From Doryteuthis pealeii (taxonomy: Eukaryota; Mollusca; Cephalopoda; Myopsida; Loliginidae): DNA of 64,000 nt. Each line of letters begins with the position of its first letter. Position 1 is the first letter of the stretch. Location: the NCBI GenBank assembly GCA_023376005.1, contig CM042145.1, positions 19,972,647 through 20,036,646 on the forward strand, read 5' to 3'. Below are positions 1-11,019 of the stretch, in pieces. The translations under genes were made by a program, and so were the position numbers. A model generated the notes under the pieces. The model was not told the DNA's origin. It was given only the letters and a program-made list of their open reading frames with translations, and searched no databases.

Positions 1-2236
1 ATTGAAACAGATTAGCATTATCGCCTCCTCTCTCTATCTTTCTCCTAATCTCTTTCTTTCTTTCTTATATTTTTTCTGTGTAGCACGTCCTTTACTTCCC
101 TTTCTTTATAATAAAAACGGAATGGTCCATGATTTAGCTGAGGTTACAGTACTTATAAGAAATAAGAATTCTGTAGATAAGCAACACCAGATACTCAGGA
201 TTTACATTTTTGCATTTCATCTTTGAAAATTTGGACGGTCTCATTTTTAACTTGAGGGTGTTGCAAGATGATAACAGTAAGAAGATTAAGGAACAAGAGT
301 ATTAATATATAGATGTATAATATTGAATTTAAAGAACACAGAAGTATATATCTTAAGTTTACATTAAATAAACAAAAAAAACAACAACAAAAAACAACAC
401 TGGCAGTGTAGAGCATAACAAAAATAAATAAGGGTCACTATACACTGTGCAATTTAGTATTTCCAAGTTAATTTCATTGTGTTGTTCAAATAGCAGAAGA
501 ACCAGGGCTTGACATTAACACTGTCCCGTCGTCCCAGGGACAATAAAAATTACATCCGGGACGATCAATACGTCATCCGGGACAGTTTGCCAGGGACAGT
601 AAAAATTTTTCCTAAAAGTTAGTACTACATTCCAATATTGGCCGTCCAGTGATTGCCCGAATGCTGACCTCAAAAAACGGTCTAGTTCTAGACTTAAAAT
701 TACTAATGGCAACCACACTAAAGAAATAGACACAGTCACACAGTATATATTTTTATGATTGGAAAATGTCCACATAAAGATGGAAATAGAATAAATTTTA
801 GTTTATAAAATGTTTATTTTATTATTCTTGATTATAAATAAATGTTTCTGTCAACTGCTTCAGCTTTTCTTAATGTTTTATTACATGTTATTATGCTACT
901 GATGACTGACAAGTATAGATGATGCTAATGAATTAAACAAAAATATTTTGATTTTCGGGATGGTCCAAACCCCATTTGGGATTGTTGATAATTTTTGTTC
1001 GGGACGGTCATGAAAAAAGTAAGTGACGGGGCCTGAGAAGAACGTTGGTGGAGTGGATATGTCACTTGCCCAATTACCTCCAGGCTGGACATTTGAATCA
1101 ATGCAAGGATTCACTTGTTAATATCATACAGCTGTTTGCTTTAATGTGACAGAATTCAAGGACAGAGAGACTTACAGAAAAAAAAAGTCACATTGTTCAT
1201 TATTATATATGATAATTACCTTAGAAGCTTTCTTTCATTTGAGGACCATAGCTAATCAGTGTGTGTGTGTGGGGGGGGGTCTATTTATCTATGGTATTTT
1301 ATTTCACTGCACCCCCCCTCAACTCATTTTCAATCCTGACCTCCCAAGTTTTATATTTGATAGAATTTAGGTATGTACAGACTTTGACATCCCCTTTTTT
1401 TTATGTGATGTGTTGCAAAATTTAAATATTTACTTTCAAGTTTTATTTCTGGTCTTAAACGAAAGATAATAGCATGATGATTGTCATCATCATCATCATC
1501 ACATTACGCTATTAACACGGATATCCATGACAATCTCTCTCCAGGTTCAAAGTTAACTGACCTGAAAAAAATGTAAAATTTTATATATAAAATAACTGGT
1601 GCATTATATCTTTTATTCATTAATATATCAACACTAAAAATTTTAGTAAATTCGGTTAATTTCCTGATTTTTTTCTTTTTCTTTTGGCGGGGTGACATAC
1701 TATGGCGGAATTTAGGTCCGTTAAGTTCGATTTAACCAATGAAACTGTATAAAAATCTAATGTATAAAAAAATAAATGAACCACTTAAGAGAATTAATCA
1801 ACAAATGCAGCACTGGAAGAGATTCTTGTAAATGAGTAAAATTAAATTAAACAAAAGGTGATTATTCAAAATTATTTCTGAAACTATCATCTATGGATCT
1901 TAAATGCACTGATACAATTAAAGAAAAATTTCAATATTGTATTAACAGGCCACAACAGTATTGAGGCTGGATTTTTTAATTTTTTTTTTTTTTTCAACAC
2001 AAGGCTAATGTTATTAGGAGATAAATATAGCTTTGACAAGTGAAGGGAGAGAAAAATATATTTTAGGTGCCAAAGTTAAGATTGCAACAATAACGATATA
2101 ATGGGTTTAAACTAGCAGTAAAAACATTGTGACTAAAACACAAAATAGGACACAATGGCATCGTAGACTGTAAATATAAATTAAAACATAAAATTTTCAA
2201 TATTCTATTAAATATTCTCCTCATAATTTTTTTTTC

Positions 2237-2274
<38 letters not shown>

Positions 2275-2494
2275 TAAATAAAAAAAATTCACAGATTTTA
2301 ATTTTTCTGGAAAATAATTATCTTATGCTCAAAATTTTGAGATTTTCATTAGAAATCTAAAAATTAGTTAAATTTGGTGTGATTTTTAAAATCTAGGAAA
2401 ATTATCATTTTGCAAAAATGTAAACAATATTTCAAAACCAAATATCTCCAGTTGTAGAACTCTAGTTTTACTATTACATTCACTTTTTGACTAA
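1..2494. other. AT-rich non-coding DNA without recognised gene
   Basis: Only low-complexity runs are clear: a CAT repeat near 1483-1502, a G run near 1270 and an A run of about 32 at 2239-2270. At 520-1045 short GGGAC-containing segments recur in both orientations (for example 525-600 and 950-1040), possibly a decayed inverted-repeat element. The open frames here are too short and show no protein resemblance. Confidence 0.5.
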
Positions 2495-2524
2495 TAACCT
2501 TGGGAACAGTATAAATATAGATTA

Positions 2525-2612
2525 AATAGTACCACTACTGTTCATCTACAAGGATATATTTAGCATTAAATAACGCATAATGGTTGATATGCCATTAAAC
2601 AAAGAAACCAAA
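2525..2612 (+). repeat. Short SINE fragment with shared 3' tail
   Basis: Contains TAGTACCACTACTGTTC followed by a GGTTGATATGCCATTAAAC tail. The same arrangement occurs at 38038-38115. The tail is shared with the 5S-derived SINE and the long SINE at 3497-4044. Confidence 0.6.
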
Positions 2613-2672
2613 ATAATTTGGTTTGGAGGATATTGTCAGAGTATTCCAAGTCTCACCGACAGGGTGTAGCAG

Positions 2673-2674
<2 letters not shown>

Positions 2675-2716
<42 letters not shown>
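2675..2716. repeat. (AT)21 microsatellite
   Basis: An uninterrupted AT dinucleotide tract that directly precedes an inverted-repeat element. Confidence 0.95.
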
Positions 2717-2720
<4 letters not shown>

Positions 2721-2739
2721 AGTAAACAAACAAACAAAC

Positions 2740-2828
2740 GATGTGTTTTGATATGGCTTTTTTTAGCCGACAATTTTTGGGAGAATATGTGCTTAATTGA
2801 AGTCGTACCTAACTTTGAAAATTAATTA

Positions 2829-2862
<34 letters not shown>

Positions 2863-2950
2863 GGTATGCCCACCTAATTCATTGATTATTAATTAATTAA
2901 TTTTCAAAATTAGGTACGGCTTCAATTAAGCACATATTCTCCCCCCCCCC
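2740..2950. mobile_element. Inverted-repeat MITE, copy 1
   Basis: The left arm at 2779-2835 (GAGAATATGTGCTTAATTGA...) is the reverse complement of the right arm at 2889-2943, with an (AAT)n spacer. The left side extends outward with GATGTGTTTTGATATGGC, which the right side lacks. A second copy at 29512-29792 has that extension on its right side instead. Confidence 0.75.
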
Positions 2951-3412
2951 AAAAAAAAAAATAAATATATATATCTTAATGTTTGTACATAAGTATTCTA
3001 CAACCTTTTCAAACCTCTTAAGAGCAGAACAAATGAAAATAAAATTCTTTTTAGTCAAAGTTTATAAGTTTTTTTTGACCACCTGAAAGTAGCACTTGAC
3101 AAAAATGTACTTTTTCTTTCTATTCTTTTTTTCAATAGAGAAATTAATGAAAAGCAAGCTTTCTTTACTTCACACAAGTGGTGTTACTTCTCAAGCTTCA
3201 AGAGATAGAAAACATCTCAGTGAAGAGAGAATGAAAATGTCTTGTTCTAGAAATACATTGTAATACATGTACAAGATGTTTGCACCAATCAGAAGTCAAT
3301 CTCTTTGATGTCTCATGAGATTTTACTAGACATTTTTTAATGGCAACAAATAGTTTTATGGAGCTTCTCAGGTAATAAATGAATTGAATCTAGATTTTAT
3401 TTCTTCAAATTA

Positions 3413-4173
3413 CGGTCAAGTCACAATAAAAGCACCGAGTCCCGTTAGATCACCAAAGTTAAGCAGCAATGAGACTGTTCAATACTTAATTGGGTTTGGT
3501 TTGGTTTGGTTTATGGCATATCAACCTCAGTGGGTCATTTAATGCTGACAAAGTTTTGAAATAAATCAATTCTTAATGGATAATCAATTTTGTTTATAAA
3601 CTCATGTTTTTCTATTTAACCCATAGATGGACCCTAACAGGTACTACCACTCCGGGTCAGAGTGGACCAGGGAGCAATGGTGATGAAGGGGTGCTCCACA
3701 TTCCCCAAATCTCCAGAACTGGAACCTCACCATCAGATAGAGTTTAACGTCATTCCCAGGACACGAAGACGCTCAACCACCGCCTTCTAGCATCCATGAT
3801 AAAAAGCGTTGGGGCTTGCCATAAGGGCAATCATATAGGTGCTAGGGTTTGACGTGACCAACTGATTGATTGGAGGGGGCCACTCCGACTGCTTGTCTAG
3901 TCCAAGTAAGGACCAAAGTGGAATATTGCATGTCATGGACTGCTCAACCACCTGGGTTCTATCCTTAAGCATCATGGGTCACCACCACAGCCAACAGGTG
4001 GCCCCAGTCGGTGCATTCTAACACCCCAGCCAACAGGGCGGAACTTAATTGGGTAACCACTTTGTCAACAGCAGGTACTGTAAGTAGCTCGTCTTTTGTT
4101 TACAAAATGACTTTGATTCGGCATTAAATGATCCAAAATGGGTTGATATGCCTTAAAAACAAAACAACCAAAC
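3413..4173 (+). mobile_element. 5S-rRNA-derived SINE, copy 1, split by an insertion
   Basis: The first half (3413-3496) follows the 5S rRNA 3' part: GATCACCAAAGTTAAGCAGC, then ...TACTTAATTGGGT. The second half (4045-4173) continues GGGTAACCAC..., AGCAGGTACTGTA and the tail TGATATGCCTTAAAAAC. The halves are separated by a 0.55 kb element flanked by ACTTAATTGGGT on both sides. Confidence 0.8.
3497..4044 (-). mobile_element. Long SINE inserted in the 5S SINE
   Basis: On the minus strand it ends with a tail (TTGATATGCCATAAACC followed by AAACC repeats). It sits between two copies of ACTTAATTGGGT, a target-site duplication of about 12 bp. Related copies: 7803-7965, 11195-11575 and 34858-35057. 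It contains no protein frame; the short minus-strand frame at 3787-3975 is inside it. Confidence 0.75.
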
Positions 4174-4254
4174 CAAACACTAATGAAATACAATAAATTA
4201 AGATACATGGTCAACATATTTGACTATGGGTGAACACTATCGGATTTAAATGGT

Positions 4255-4775
4255 ATCTATCTATCACGGTCAGTCACACTGAAAGCACTGGGTCATGCTA
4301 GATCACCAAAGTTAAGCAGCAATTAGCCTGTTCGATACTTAATTGGGTGATCACTTAAGTAACAGCAGGTACCGTATATTGAAGTCAGTCAGTCAGTATG
4401 GTTGGTTTGGACAACAGCAACTGGCTAAGCACAACTGAACTAGTGCCCAAGACAGCTGGTACTTATGGGACTCAAGAATATTCCATTCATGTATTTGGGT
4501 GATTCCATTCCTTGAGTCCTGATTGGCTGCTGGGTTTCTATGATGTTATGAGGCTTCATAAATACTCTGGCATTCTGCAGTAGGATTGCAACAAGTTTAG
4601 ATCTGTATTGAGTTACAGCTACTTGTTGCCTTGTCTTACCAATTCGACGGTAATTGGAACTTATATGATTATTCTACACCGTAAGCAACCCGACTCTTGT
4701 TTATCAAAATTGACTTGATTTGGCATTAAATGACCCAAAAAGGAACGATATGACGTAAAACAAAATAATCATCAT
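4255..4775 (+). mobile_element. 5S-rRNA-derived SINE, copy 2, split by an LTR-like insertion
   Basis: The 5' part at 4262-4376 covers most of the 5S sequence (GTCACACTGAAAGCACTGGG, GATCACCAAAGTTAAGCAGC and AATTGGGTGATCACTTAAG). The SINE body and tail resume at 4678-4775 (GGCATTAAATGACCC and ATATGACGTAAAAC). Confidence 0.8.
4377..4677 (+). mobile_element. LTR-like insertion (about 300 bp) inside 5S SINE copy 2
   Basis: Flanked by (A)CCGTA on both sides, a 5-6 bp target duplication. It ends in CTACA and carries an inverted CCAAT (GATTGGCTGC) about 35 bp before a TATA-like CATAAATA at 4557-4564. This is the promoter layout of a solo LTR, but the left terminus is TA, not TG, so the class is uncertain. 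Confidence 0.5.
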
Positions 4776-4892
4776 TTCTTCAAAACTAAATCAGGTACCC
4801 TTTGGTTTACTCATCTTTATAAAAACAACTTTACTTAGTATGTCGGTTTCAACAATTCACATTCTGCTACATTTTCATTAAACAGCAATACC

Positions 4893-5176
4893 CAGTGATG
4901 ATGATAGCTTTTTGATTTAGTGCGTCCTGGGACGCACATATTCGCTTTGAATGAGTCCCAGGAAAATTTATGGGACCAACTAAAGCAGTCTCACTCCTAC
5001 CTTGTAAGCTATCCTGTGTTATTCATTTGTAAGAAATTATTGAAATGTATTTAAAGTTAGCTTGAAATGGTGAGGAAGAAAAAAGAAAACACTGGGACGC
5101 ATGGATATGATTTTACTGCGTCCTTTTAGATTTTTGTGCATCAGGGACGCAGGACGCATACCTATCAGCATCTCTG
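4893..5176 (+). mobile_element. hAT-like MITE, copy 1
   Basis: The 284-bp element begins CAGTGATGATGATAGC and ends CTATCAGCATCTCTG, an imperfect terminal inverted repeat. AATACC abuts both ends (4887-4892 and 5177-5182). It contains the family marker GCGTCCTGGGACGCAC. Related copies: 9239-9495, 10826-10968, 23875-24125 and 25919-26256. Confidence 0.8.
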
Positions 5177-5410
5177 AATACCATAGTTTTGCTTTAAAAT
5201 AACTATTATAAATGAGATACAAGAGATTTTTTTAATTTAAATATTGAACATTAACAAATGCTATAAAATTTCCAATTTTCATACCAATTGGGAGTCTCTT
5301 CAAATGATTGTCATTTTTTCAGGTATAGAAAAAGAAAAATCTGATCGATCATCATTTTTTTTTTTTTAGCTTACAAATATTTTCAGTTCATGTTGACCTC
5401 TTTTATATAT

Positions 5411-5968
5411 AAAGAGAGTGAGAGAGAAAGAGAAAAGAGTGAGAGTGAGAGAGAAAGAGAAAAAGAGTGAGAGAGAAGAGAAAGAGAAGAGAAAGAAAGA
5501 GAGAGAAGAGAAAGAGAGAAGAGAAAAAGAGTGAGAGAGAGAGAGAAAGAGAAAAAGAGTGAGAGAGAGAGAGAGAGAAAGAGAAAAAGAGAGTGAGAGA
5601 GAAAGAGAAAAGAGAGTGAGAGTGAGAGAGAAAGAGAAAAAGAGAGTGAGAGAGAGAGAGAAAGAGAAAAAGAGAGTGAGAGAGAGAGAGAAGAGAAAAG
5701 AAGAGAAGAGAAAGAGAGAAAGAGAAAGAGAAAAAGAGAGTGAGAGAGAGAAAGAGAAAAGAGAGTGAAGAGAGAGAGAAAGAGAAAAGAGAGTGAGAGA
5801 GAGAGAGAAAGAGAAAAAGAGAAAGAGAAAAAAGAGAAAGAGAAAAAGAGAGTGAGAGTGAGAGAGAAAAGAGAGAGAGAGAGAAAAAAGAGAGAGAGAG
5901 AGAGAAAAAAGAGAGAGAGAAGAGAGAAAAAGAGAGAGAGAGAGAGAGAGAAGAAAGAGAGAGAAGAG

Positions 5969-5999
<31 letters not shown>

Positions 6000-7210
6000 G
6001 AAGAGAAAGAGAGAGAAAGAGAGTGAGAGAGAGAAAGAGAAAAAGAGAGAGAGAGAGAGAAAGAGAAAAGAGAGTGAGAGAGAGAGAGAAAGAGAGAGAG
6101 AGAGAAAGAGAAAAAGAGAGTGAGAGAGAGAAAGAAAAGAGAAGAGAGAGAGAAAAGAGAGAGAGTGAGAGAGAGAGAAAGAGAAAAAGAGAGTGAGAGA
6201 GAGAGAAAGAGAAAAAGAGAGTGAGAGAGAGAGAGAAGAGAGAAAGAGAGAGTGAGAGAGAGAGAGAAGAGAAAAAGAGAGTGAGAGAGAGAGAAAGAGA
6301 AAAAGAGAGAGAGAGAGAGAAAAGAGTGAGAGAGAGAGAGAAAGAGAAAAGAGAGTGAGAGAGAGAGAGAAAGAGAAAAAAGAGAGTGAGAGAGAGAGAA
6401 AGAGAAAAAGAGAAGAGAGAGAGTGAGAGAGAGAGAGAAAGAGAAAAAGAGAGTGAGAGAAAGAGAAAGAGAAAAAAGAGTGAGAGAAAGAGAAAGAGAA
6501 AAAAGAGTGAGAGAGAGAGAGAGAGAAAGAGAAAAAGAGTGCGAGAGAGAAAGAGAGTGAAAGTGAGAGAGAGAGTGAGAGAGAAAGAGAGTGAGAGTGA
6601 GAGAGAAAGAGAGTGAGAGTGAAGAGAAAGAGAGTGAGAGTGAGAGAGAAAGAGAGTGAGAGTGAGAGAGAGAGAGAAAAAGAGAGAGAGTGAGAGAGAA
6701 AGAGAAAAGAGAGAGAGTGAGAGAGAAAGAGAGAGAGAGAGAGAGAAGAGAAAAGAGAGAGAGTGAGAGAGAAAGAGAAAGAGAGAGAGTGAGAGAAGAA
6801 AGAGAGAGAGTGAGAGAGAGAGAAAGAGAAAGAGAAAAAGAGAGTAAGAGTGAGAGAGAAGAGAAAAAGAGAGTAAGAGTAAGAGAAAAAAGAGAGTAAG
6901 AGTGAGAGAGAAAGAGAAAAGAGAGTAAGAGTGAAGAGAAAGAGAAAAGAGAAAGAGTGAGAGAGAAGAGAGAAGAAGTGAGAGAAAAAAGAAAAGAGAG
7001 AAAGTGAGAGAGAGAAACAGAAAAAGAAAAGAGAGCAAGAGAGCAAGAAAGAGAGAGAGAGCAAGAGCGAGAGAGAGAGAGCAAGAGCGAGAGAGAGAGG
7101 AGAGCGAGCGAGAGAGAGAGGGAGCGAGCGAGAGAGAGAGGGAGAGCGAGCGAGAGAGAGAGAGAGAAAGAGAGCAAGAGAGAGAGCGAGAGAGAGAGAG
7201 GGAGAGGAGC
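5411..7210. repeat. 1.8 kb purine tract (GA/GAA/GTGA repeats)
   Basis: The plus strand is almost only A and G, in units such as GAGAGAGAAAGAGAAAAAGAG with scattered GTGAGA. GC content rises towards the right end (GAGCGAGC at 7081-7160). Long overlapping Leu/Ser/Phe frames on the minus strand arise only because CT repeats lack stop codons. Confidence 0.95.
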
Positions 7211-7802
7211 CCAATCAAAGATAAGACAGCAACATAAAATTTACAATCTTGTTAATCCGATTCCACTTGTGTCATCCGATATTCCCACATCTGCCTTAGA
7301 AAAAACGGTCAAGAATACAAACAAAAAAACAATTTGATTTTTTCTTATGATTTAAAGTAGAATTGATTCTTTACAGACTTTTTTTTTTTTTTTTTTTAAG
7401 TAAACGAATGATGAATGAAACATTTTAATCTTATCATTTTTGAATGTGGTTGATCAATTGATTTTAACAGCATGCCAACCCGTCTAGAGTTATTTTATGC
7501 CTATAGGTTAGGGAATGACATTCATTGTACATTCATATTTATATTTTTTGCATAGTTATTTCTTAAGAGTTTTTTTTTGTTTTGTTTTTTGCACACAATT
7601 ATATGATTTCAAGTATTCCTTTCTAATACTAATAATTATATGGTTTCAAGTAATTATTTCTATTCAATAAGTCATTTGTTTGTACAGTTATATGGTTTCA
7701 ACTAACTAATAATAATTCTTAGTAAACAATTATAGCTTCAAGTAACTATTCTTAATACAAATAATTTATAGTCACATGGCATCAAGTATTTTAAACAGAT
7801 TG

Positions 7803-7965
7803 ATTTGACTCATAGATTTGAGCCTAACAGATACTACCACTCCAGATCAGAGTGGACCTGGGAGTAATGGTAACGAAGGGGTACTCAACACACCCCAGAT
7901 TTCCAGAACTGTAGCCTCATCATTAGATGCAATTTAGTATCATACCCAGGACACCCCTTTTTGGG
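7803..7965 (-). mobile_element. Fragment of the long SINE
   Basis: Shares GATACTACCACTCCAGATCAG...GGACCTGGGAGTAATGG with 3630-3700 and 11330-11380 at high identity. Truncated on both sides. Confidence 0.65.
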
Positions 7966-8065
7966 AGAGGTCTTACTCTTTTGCAGGAGATACTGTATAT
8001 GTATATCATAATGAATTTGGATATAATTTACAATTTTAAGTTTGTTTTTACATCATTAGTCAGCA

Positions 8066-8303
8066 GCGGAGTGGTCTATTATCGGTATCAATCAGACGAG
8101 GGAGTCTATCCCCTTTTCACTAGCACTAGACCAGAGAGATTGTTTTGCATCTGAGATGGAGCACCACACCTACCATCTGCTCCCTACTTTACCACACAGA
8201 TCCAAGCTGTGCTATTTATGCGCTGATTTAGCGAGGGCCGATATTGAACCCAGAACCTTGTAGTTCCTAAGTGGACGCTATACCAACTGAGCTAAAATTG
8301 ACA
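8066..8303 (-). mobile_element. tRNA-derived SINE type I
   Basis: On the minus strand it starts with a tRNA-like head containing an A box (TTAGCTCAGTTGGTATAG), a B box (GGTTCTGGGTTCAATAT) and then the body GCACAGCTTGGATCTGTGTG. Copies: 19893-20150, 20490-20735, 21100-21245, 31125-31775, 47250-47475 and 59565-59775. Confidence 0.75.
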
Positions 8304-8327
8304 TATAATACCGATATCAATTATTTA

Positions 8328-8870
8328 CTAACAAGAATATACATCCTCCAAGCATAAGTATTTAAGTTTTAATATAATGAAATATATTAAATTTGAAAGA
8401 TTAACAAAATTAAATAAGTAGAAAAGATTACACTTATTTTAATTATATTCTAATTGGTTACTATCTAAAAACTTTCATAGGGTTGATTTTAATACGTTAG
8501 AGAATAAAACAATAATATTAGAGATCAATAACACCAAGTAATTATTTATTAAACCTGGTTTTGTTAAAACCTGTATGCAAATTAACCACACAATATATTA
8601 TGTAAGCTTTTATTTCTTAGTGATATATAACACACATTGAAGGATTTTTAAACGTACTAATAACGTGGAATGTTTTAAGGTAAATCTAACTCAGATTTTC
8701 ATAGAGACATCATTAATAAAATAACATTTATTCTATGTATTAATGATTTTGACTACAAATTATATACTCATTGATAAACTTACTTAATACCTGAAATGAC
8801 TGTGACTTAAGCAGTGACGTAGTTTCATTTACAGACAAACAGAGACCAAATCTGCATTATTAATGAGATA
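8328..8870 (-). mobile_element. Helitron-like element, copy 1
   Basis: Aligns along most of its length with 26632-27113 and 45888-46544. The 3' end on the minus strand is GATGTATATTCTTGTTAG. Both ends are decayed. No helicase or Rep frame, so non-autonomous. Confidence 0.55.
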
Positions 8871-8934
8871 CATAACCCAACTTGACCCATCACTGCTTGC
8901 ATCTTACATATATGTTTAAAATTTGAACACTTTT

Positions 8935-9238
8935 GGTTCATCTAGTAACAAATTTAATGGCTGGAATGCACTTTTGACCATGAAATAAAAAAGCTTATTG
9001 GATTTTCACAATTATGATACTACAATACACTATTTGTACATGGGGTAGGTAAGCAGTTAACCCTCTTGGTACGGTGCATATGGTAACAAATTTAATGGCT
9101 GGAATGCACTTTTGACCATTAAAAAGTGTATTTAAGTTTCACAATTACAGTACATTCTGAAAAGCAATTAAAATATTCAAGAGAAAAAAATTGGATCTTG
9201 TGCAACCGGGTATATCACACAAGTAGGTTTATAAGAGC
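8935..9238. repeat. Duplicated segment A
   Basis: AACAAATTTAATGGCTGGAA-TGCACTTTTGAC occurs three times (8945, 9084, 9550). The longer block ending TTGGATCTTGTGCAACCGGG-TATA occurs at 9180-9240 and 9650-9710. The second copy follows a hAT-like MITE inserted between the duplicates. Confidence 0.65.
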
Positions 9239-9495
9239 ATTGATGCTGCTAGCTTTTTTGGTTTAGTGCGTCCTGGGACACACATATTTGCTTTCCCCAG
9301 GAAAATTTATGGGTCCCAACTAAAGCAGTCTAACTCCTACCTTGTAAGCTATCTTGTGTAATTAATTTCTAAGAAACTTTGAAATGTATTTACAGTTAGC
9401 TTGAAATGGTGAGGGAAGAAAAAGAAAACACAGGGACGTATGGATGTGATTTTTATGCGTCAGGGACGCAGGACGCATACCTATCAGCATCTCTG
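9239..9495 (+). mobile_element. hAT-like MITE, copy 2
   Basis: CATTGATGCTGCTAGC at the left and TATCAGCATCTCTG at the right, with an internal GTGCGTCCTGGGACACAC. A clean target duplication was not found. Confidence 0.7.
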
Positions 9496-9796
9496 CTATT
9501 GTTATCTGGTGTAGGTAAGCAGTTAACCCTCTTGGCACAGTGCATTTGGGAACTAATTTAATGGCTGGAATGCACTTTTGACTATAAAATAAAAAAAGTG
9601 TATCTAAGTTTCACAATTACAGTACATTTTGACAAGCAATTAAAATATTGAAGATAAAAAAATTGGATCTTGTGCAACCGGGTATATAACACAAGTAGGT
9701 TTACAAGAGATCTTTCTTTTTTTTTTTTTTTTATTCACTGATACTTCTAAAATGACTGTTTTACTAAAGTTTTAGAAGTAATAAAATATATTTTGG

Positions 9797-10060
9797 AGAC
9801 TGGTGTAATGGTTAGAGTCGTAGGAAACAGACTTGTCGACCAGAGTTCAAATCCTAGATGAAGCTACAGTTTACATAGCGCTAATACCCTTGGGAAAGGT
9901 ATGAATCCAACTACTCTCCCTCCAGCTATGGGTAAATAGTAGGGCAGACTGGGCTCTTTAACCTTGGTTAGGCAACCAGTCTAGAAGAATGAAAACTGAA
10001 TTCAAACCTGTTAAACTCCGCTTGGGGTGGTCACTACTAGAATAGGCTCAGTCTTAATTA
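9797..10060 (+). mobile_element. tRNA-derived SINE type II
   Basis: The head has TGGTGTAATGGTTAGAGTC (A box) and GAGTTCAAATCC (B box). The body has CATAGCGCTAATACCCTTGG, GGGTAAATAGTAGGGCAGAC and AAACCTGTTAAACTCCGC. Other copies: 11748-12025, 21533-21640, 22868-23065 (minus), 44505-44660, 51636-51855; heads or tails at 38445-38532 and 61205-61276. Confidence 0.8.
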
Positions 10061-10825
10061 GTGATCTATTTCACTAATGTTTTTTTTTTTTTTAAATTTT
10101 TAGAACTGAGATATATCAAACAAGAACCATCTCCCCCTCATGCATTTAGGCAATTTGAGTTGCTGCCTGGAATTTAACAAACTTAATCAATCAAATCTCT
10201 CAAGCCATTACTGAAACATACATATTAATGAGGCCAGTTGTAAGAAATGCTTTTTACAAACAAGATGGAATTTTCTGAATGAGATTCTGTTATTTCAATT
10301 ATCAGCCTTTATCATCAGTCACATGATGTGATCTCAGTTTTTAATTGACAAACTTGATGAATAGATAAGTATTGCCACAATTATTTATGTAGAAGACACT
10401 ATTTTTTCCAGCCAAAAAGTTAGGGGTTGCATATTATACACAAGAACTATATAATTAACTATTTTCCAGCCTTTTGCCTCACCATATTTGGGAAGGGTTA
10501 GTTATATCTAAGTCCAAACTTAATGTGTTTTACACAGTTACAGAGAAATATTCACTGGAATGTGTGTTTGTTTATAATTTTGTTTCTCTTAATGGAAACT
10601 TATTTTGCCACAAGCTTGTTGCTTTTGAGTGAACATGTCTGTGTTTGCTCTAAATACTGTGTAAGTTTTGGGATTTAAGACATAATGTATGAATTCTTAT
10701 TTTTAGTCAGTATGAACTGATAAAAAAAATTGAACAAATGCTAAATTTAAGTGCTACAAATTGTACAAAGTCTGTGTATATTATACACGAGGAACCTTTT
10801 CCCAGAATTTCATCTAATGTTACAT

Positions 10826-10968
10826 CTATTGAAATGTATTTACAGTTAGCATGAAATGGTGAGGGAAGAAAAAAAAAGAAAGACACTGGGATGCATGGAT
10901 ATGATTTTACTGCGTCCTTTTAGATTTTTGTGAGTCAGGGACACAGGACGTGTACCTATCAGCATCTT
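10826..10968 (+). mobile_element. hAT-like MITE, 5'-truncated copy
   Basis: Starts at TTGAAATGTATTTACAGTTA and ends CCTATCAGCATCTTG; the left half is missing. Confidence 0.65.
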
Positions 10969-11019
10969 GCATTTGTAAAGATTCAGTCAAAAAGTTTCTA
11001 AAAAGAAAAAAAAAATGTA

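Noticed and set aside
3413..3496. Possible 5S rRNA gene
   Set aside because: Only part of the 5S sequence is present with many substitutions, and it continues into a SINE body and tail.
5366..7218. Overlapping 600-residue minus-strand frames rich in Leu, Ser and Phe
   Set aside because: They lie in all three frames of a CT simple repeat that cannot produce stop codons; no domain, start context or splice structure supports them.
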